From CAWGGS01 sp046704745 (GTDB lineage Bacteria; Desulfobacterota; Desulfobulbia; Desulfobulbales; Desulfocapsaceae): 64,000 nucleotides of DNA. A program made the position numbers and the translations under genes. This document shows positions 61,146 through 64,000 of this stretch, piece by piece (position 1 is the first letter of the stretch; each line of letters begins with the position of its first letter). Location of the stretch: assembly GCA_046704745.1 (NCBI GenBank), contig JBJKRL010000085.1, positions 1-64,000 of the forward strand, written 5' to 3'. The notes below the pieces were generated by a model. That model saw only the letters and a program-made list of their open reading frames with translations. It searched no databases and was not told the DNA's origin.

Positions 61146-62141
61146 ATGTTACGTAAAGTCACTACACTTATTGCAAGTGCTGCAGTGGCAGCGATGCTGG
61201 CAGCGGGAACGGCCTTTGCGGGCGGTCCGATCGTTATCAAGTTTTCCCACGTTGTTGCTGAAAACACCCCGAAAGGACAGGCCGCGATCAAATTCAAAGA
61301 ATTGGTTGCGCAACAATTGGCCGGGAAGGTCAAAGTCGAGGTTTTCCCGAACTCTCAACTGTTCGGTGACGACAAAGTTCTTCAAGCCATGCTTTTGGGT
61401 GATGTACAGATGGCCGCCCCGGCACTTTCTAAATTCGAACGGTATACCAAGAAACTTCAGGTTTTCGATCTACCCTTCCTGTTCAAGGACATGGCTGCCG
61501 TTGAGAAATTTCAAAAAAGCGCCAAAGGACAGGAACTCCTCAAATCCATCGAGCCGAAAGGTTTTGTCGGCCTGGGATATCTGCATAACGGACTTAAGCA
61601 GCTGTCCGCCAGTACTCCGTTGAAGACTCCTGCAGATGCAGCAGGCTTGAAATTTCGTATCATGACCTCCGACGTACTAGCCGCTCAATTTCAGGCTATC
61701 AAGGCAGTTCCATTGAAAAAACCCTTCTCTGAGGTTTTCACCCTGCTTGAAACCAAAGCCATCGATGGCCAGGAAAACACCTATTCCAATATCTATTCAG
61801 AGAAATATTACGAGATTCAGCCCTATATCACCGAATCCAACCATGGTCTGCTTGACTATCTTGTAATAACTTCGAAGGAATTTTGGAATGGCCTGCCTTC
61901 AGACATTCGTCCTCAGGTTAAGAAAGCTCTTGATGAGGCAATCGAATACGGTAATAGCATTGCAGCCAAACTTGATCAGGAAGCCAAACAAAAAATCATC
62001 GCTTCTAAACGTTGCCAGATTTTGACCCTTACCCCGGATCAGAGAACACAGTGGGTAGAGGCAATGAAACCGGTTTGGAAAAAGTTTGAAAGCCAGATAG
62101 GTAAAGGTGTAATCGACGCAGCATACAAATCCAATATGTAA
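61146..62141 (+). CDS. dctP: TRAP transporter substrate-binding protein, DctP family (second system)
   Basis: 331 residues from ATG 61146, with AGGAGG upstream. A signal peptide ends near TAFAGG. Family motifs: FSHVVAENTPKGQAA (opening strand), PNSQLFGDD, LKFRIMTSDV with the ligand-carboxylate Arg, and TLLETKAIDGQENTYSN. It is a standard C4-dicarboxylate-type binding protein, shorter than the lactate-type protein at 52920; succinate, malate, fumarate or another carboxylate is likely. A hairpin follows before dctQ. Confidence 0.93.
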   Translation: MLRKVTTLIASAAVAAMLAAGTAFAGGPIVIKFSHVVAENTPKGQAAIKFKELVAQQLAGKVKVEVFPNSQLFGDDKVLQAMLLGDVQMAAPALSKFERYTKKLQVFDLPFLFKDMAAVEKFQKSAKGQELLKSIEPKGFVGLGYLHNGLKQLSASTPLKTPADAAGLKFRIMTSDVLAAQFQAIKAVPLKKPFSEVFTLLETKAIDGQENTYSNIYSEKYYEIQPYITESNHGLLDYLVITSKEFWNGLPSDIRPQVKKALDEAIEYGNSIAAKLDQEAKQKIIASKRCQILTLTPDQRTQWVEAMKPVWKKFESQIGKGVIDAAYKSNM

Positions 62142-62151
62142 GGTGGAATCA

Positions 62152-62190
62152 GCAGTCTTCCTCAGCCGTATTTCTGCGGAGGAAGACTGC
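62152..62190 (+). terminator. Hairpin between second dctP and dctQ
   Basis: GCAGTCTTCCTC pairs perfectly with GAGGAAGACTGC, followed by TGGAACTTTCTT, a weak T-rich tail. As in the first TRAP operon it stands between the binding protein and the permeases. Confidence 0.7.
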
Positions 62191-62222
62191 TGGAACTTTC
62201 TTGTCTGTATGAGGTAAATCAT

Positions 62223-62765
62223 ATGTTTATGCGCATTCTTAATCGTACTGAAGAGGCGATAATCTGCATCTTGCTGGTTGCAACGACTCTGCTCGTATTT
62301 ATGGATGTTGTCATGCGTTTTGGTTTCGATGCCGGGTTTTTGTGGTCACAGGAACTGACTTTGCTCTTAGGAGCATGGCTTGTCCTTTTTGGTGCTTCAT
62401 ATGGACTGAAGGTTGGCTCCCACATCGGCATGGATGCATTCGTAAAACTTTTTCCCACAGGCGGCCGGAGGATTTTGACTGGGATCGGGGCCGTGCTTTC
62501 CCTTATCTATTGTGGTCTGATCCTTTACGGCAGTTGGGTCTATCTCGCAAAAGTCAATAGCATCGGTCTGGAGATGGAGGATCTCCCTGTCCCCATATGG
62601 TTTGCTCATGGTATTTTGCTGATTGGCTATGTCTTTCTGACCATTCGAATTCTCATCATCTTCTGGGAAGTCATCACCGGAAAGACCGATGGATTCAAGC
62701 ACGCCGATGAGGCAAAAGAGAGTCTGGAACTCGTCGAAGACCTCACCAAAGAGGAGGCGAAATAA
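62223..62765 (+). CDS. dctQ: TRAP transporter small permease (DctQ, second system)
   Basis: 180 residues, four membrane helices. VVMRFGFDAGFLWSQELTLL is the typical DctQ segment (helix 1-2 junction), shown in parts: VVMRFGFDAG and WSQELTLL. The soluble C-terminus is rich in Glu and Lys. The stop codon shares a base with the dctM start (TAATG). Confidence 0.9.
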   Translation: MFMRILNRTEEAIICILLVATTLLVFMDVVMRFGFDAGFLWSQELTLLLGAWLVLFGASYGLKVGSHIGMDAFVKLFPTGGRRILTGIGAVLSLIYCGLILYGSWVYLAKVNSIGLEMEDLPVPIWFAHGILLIGYVFLTIRILIIFWEVITGKTDGFKHADEAKESLELVEDLTKEEAK

Positions 62766-64000
62766 TGGCTACCGCATCACTTTTTATCCTCCTTTTCGGC
62801 TGCATGATTATCGGTATGCCTATCGCATTTGCCCTCGGCTTGTCGAGTGTGGCAACGATTTTGATGTTTTCCCAGGATTCCCTGTCGTCGATCTCCCTGA
62901 AACTGTTTGCTTCGCTCTCCGACCATTACACGCTCTTGGCCATTCCTTTCTTTATCCTCTCTTCCTGCTTTTTGCAGACAGGAGGTGTCGCCAAGCGTAT
63001 CATACGTTTTGCGCTGAGTCTGGTGGGTTCCATTCAGGGTGGTATGGCCATGGCCTCCGTCATCGCCTGTATGATTTTCGCGGCCGTGTCAGGATCATCT
63101 CCTGCAACCGTTGCCGCCATCGGTTCCATCACCATTGCCGGTATGGTGAAGGTGGGATATCCTGAATCAATTGCAGCAGGCGTTATCGCTAATGCAGGCA
63201 CACTTGGAATCCTGATTCCGCCTTCCATTGTCATGCTGGTTTATGCTGCTGCAACCGAGGTTTCCGCTGCCCGGATGTTCGAAGCGGGATTTCTTCCCGG
63301 CATTTTGATGGGTGTCATGTTAATGATCGTCATCTATCTGGTGGCCCGGTATAAGAAAATTCCCAGCCAGCCGTGGCTTGGCTTCACCGAGATTCTGCAG
63401 TCCGGAATAAGCGCTTCCGGCGGTCTGATGTTGATCGTTATCGTTTTGGGCTCCATTTACGGCGGTATCGCTAGTCCCACGGAAGCTGCGGCCGTATCCG
63501 CTATCTACGCCTTTGGAGTAGCTATCTGGGGATATAGGGACATGGGGCCTTTGAAACATGTTCCTTGGCGAGAGAAGGGTGAGTCGTTTGCGGCATTGCT
63601 TATTCGCAATGGTAAGGAGATTATTTGCACCTTACCCAAAATCATCACAGACAAAGAGATCAACAAGGTCGTGCTTGATGCCTCCAAGGTCAGCATCATG
63701 CTGCTGTTTATCATCGCCAACGCCATGCTCTTTGCCCATGTTTTGACAACGGAGCGTATCCCCCATCATATAGCGGAAAAGATTGTCGAGATGGGCTTTT
63801 CGCCATGGATGTTCCTCCTGGTTGTGAACATCATTCTGCTCATCGCCGGTAATTTCATGGAGCCTTCCGCTATCGTTTTGATTATGGCTCCGATCTTCTT
63901 CCCCATTGCTGAAAAACTGGGGATAGATCCGGTGCATTTAGGGGTCATCATGGTTGTCAATATGGAGATCGGCATGTTAACGCCGCCGGTCGGTTTGAAT
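62765..64000 (+). CDS. dctM: TRAP transporter large permease (DctM, second system), cut by window end
   Basis: 412 codons are visible, starting at ATG 62765, which overlaps the dctQ stop by one base; the frame runs off the window. Motifs typical of DctM: FAAVSGSSPATVAAIGSI, NAGTLGILIPPSIVMLVY (shown in parts: GTLGILIPPS) and IASPTEAAAVSAIYAFGV. The middle loop (about residues 255-305) is long and charged. Only the last few dozen residues are missing. Confidence 0.92.
   Translation, partial: MATASLFILLFGCMIIGMPIAFALGLSSVATILMFSQDSLSSISLKLFASLSDHYTLLAIPFFILSSCFLQTGGVAKRIIRFALSLVGSIQGGMAMASVIACMIFAAVSGSSPATVAAIGSITIAGMVKVGYPESIAAGVIANAGTLGILIPPSIVMLVYAAATEVSAARMFEAGFLPGILMGVMLMIVIYLVARYKKIPSQPWLGFTEILQSGISASGGLMLIVIVLGSIYGGIASPTEAAAVSAIYAFGVAIWGYRDMGPLKHVPWREKGESFAALLIRNGKEIICTLPKIITDKEINKVVLDASKVSIMLLFIIANAMLFAHVLTTERIPHHIAEKIVEMGFSPWMFLLVVNIILLIAGNFMEPSAIVLIMAPIFFPIAEKLGIDPVHLGVIMVVNMEIGMLTPPVGLN

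Overview
Organism and basis. The window looks like chromosome of an anaerobic Gram-negative bacterium, most probably a sulfate- or sulfur-metabolising Desulfobacterota of the Desulfobulbales type. This is inferred from gene content, with no rRNA marker present: an AhbD-type radical-SAM haem gene, a LutC plus fused LutB-LutA lactate oxidation module like that of sulfate reducers, two TRAP transporters, several multihaem cytochromes c, rubrerythrin and an Asp-ligated ferredoxin, a sigma-54 activator and many histidine kinases. No CRISPR array, tRNA, rRNA, prophage or complete insertion sequence was seen.

Layout. 1-702 (-) is the N-terminus of a large repeat-built secreted protein cut by the window edge. 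1415-1630 (-) is a start-less BrnA-like antitoxin remnant. 1646-4853 (-) is a haem-linked operon (ahbD, hemE, HD protein, PPC protein). 5199-6509 holds a triple zinc-knuckle protein and a cold-shock gene with dyads in its leader. 6731-11832 is a polyamine block: speA faces a translationally coupled operon of membrane protein, acetyltransferase, speB and a deoxyhypusine-synthase-like gene. 12119-16624 has a FecR/tryptophan-rich secreted protein, ferredoxin-rubrerythrin and a hybrid kinase. 17170-24003 has an NRAMP-UspA fusion, hisD, rsmG, leuB and a PRPP-synthase-like gene; two related inverted-repeat elements lie upstream of mntH and leuB. 24075-26690 is an unusual fusion of a cyclic-nucleotide domain, a dead sigma-54-type AAA+ domain and a NapH-like membrane ferredoxin. 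26987-36608 holds a glycyl-radical activase, an RND pump, threonine catabolism genes, a hotdog thioesterase and a rhodanese-ferritin fusion.

36615-43185 is a probable trans-envelope electron conduit: an inner-membrane multihaem cytochrome on the minus strand and, divergently, an SUMF1-like protein, a decahaem MtrA/DmsE-type cytochrome, an MtrB/PioB-type barrel and a trihaem c7-type cytochrome. 43311-47293 are two tandem chemoreceptors whose sensor-like domain lies C-terminal to the signalling domain.

47346-58902 (-) reads as one regulated lactate module: hybrid sensor kinase, sigma-54 response regulator, a -24/-12 promoter with an upstream dyad, TRAP transporter (dctP, terminator, dctQ, dctM), UspA, lutC and lutBA. 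58903-61145 is almost gene-free but holds a 56-residue membrane protein, two inverted-repeat-bounded elements, a possible structured RNA with terminator and a repeated operator-like motif. 61146-64000 is a second TRAP operon, with dctM cut by the window end.

How it fits together: lactate uptake and oxidation feed electrons to quinone and cytochrome chains, the ahbD/hemE operon could supply haem for the cytochromes, and the conduit could pass electrons across the outer membrane.
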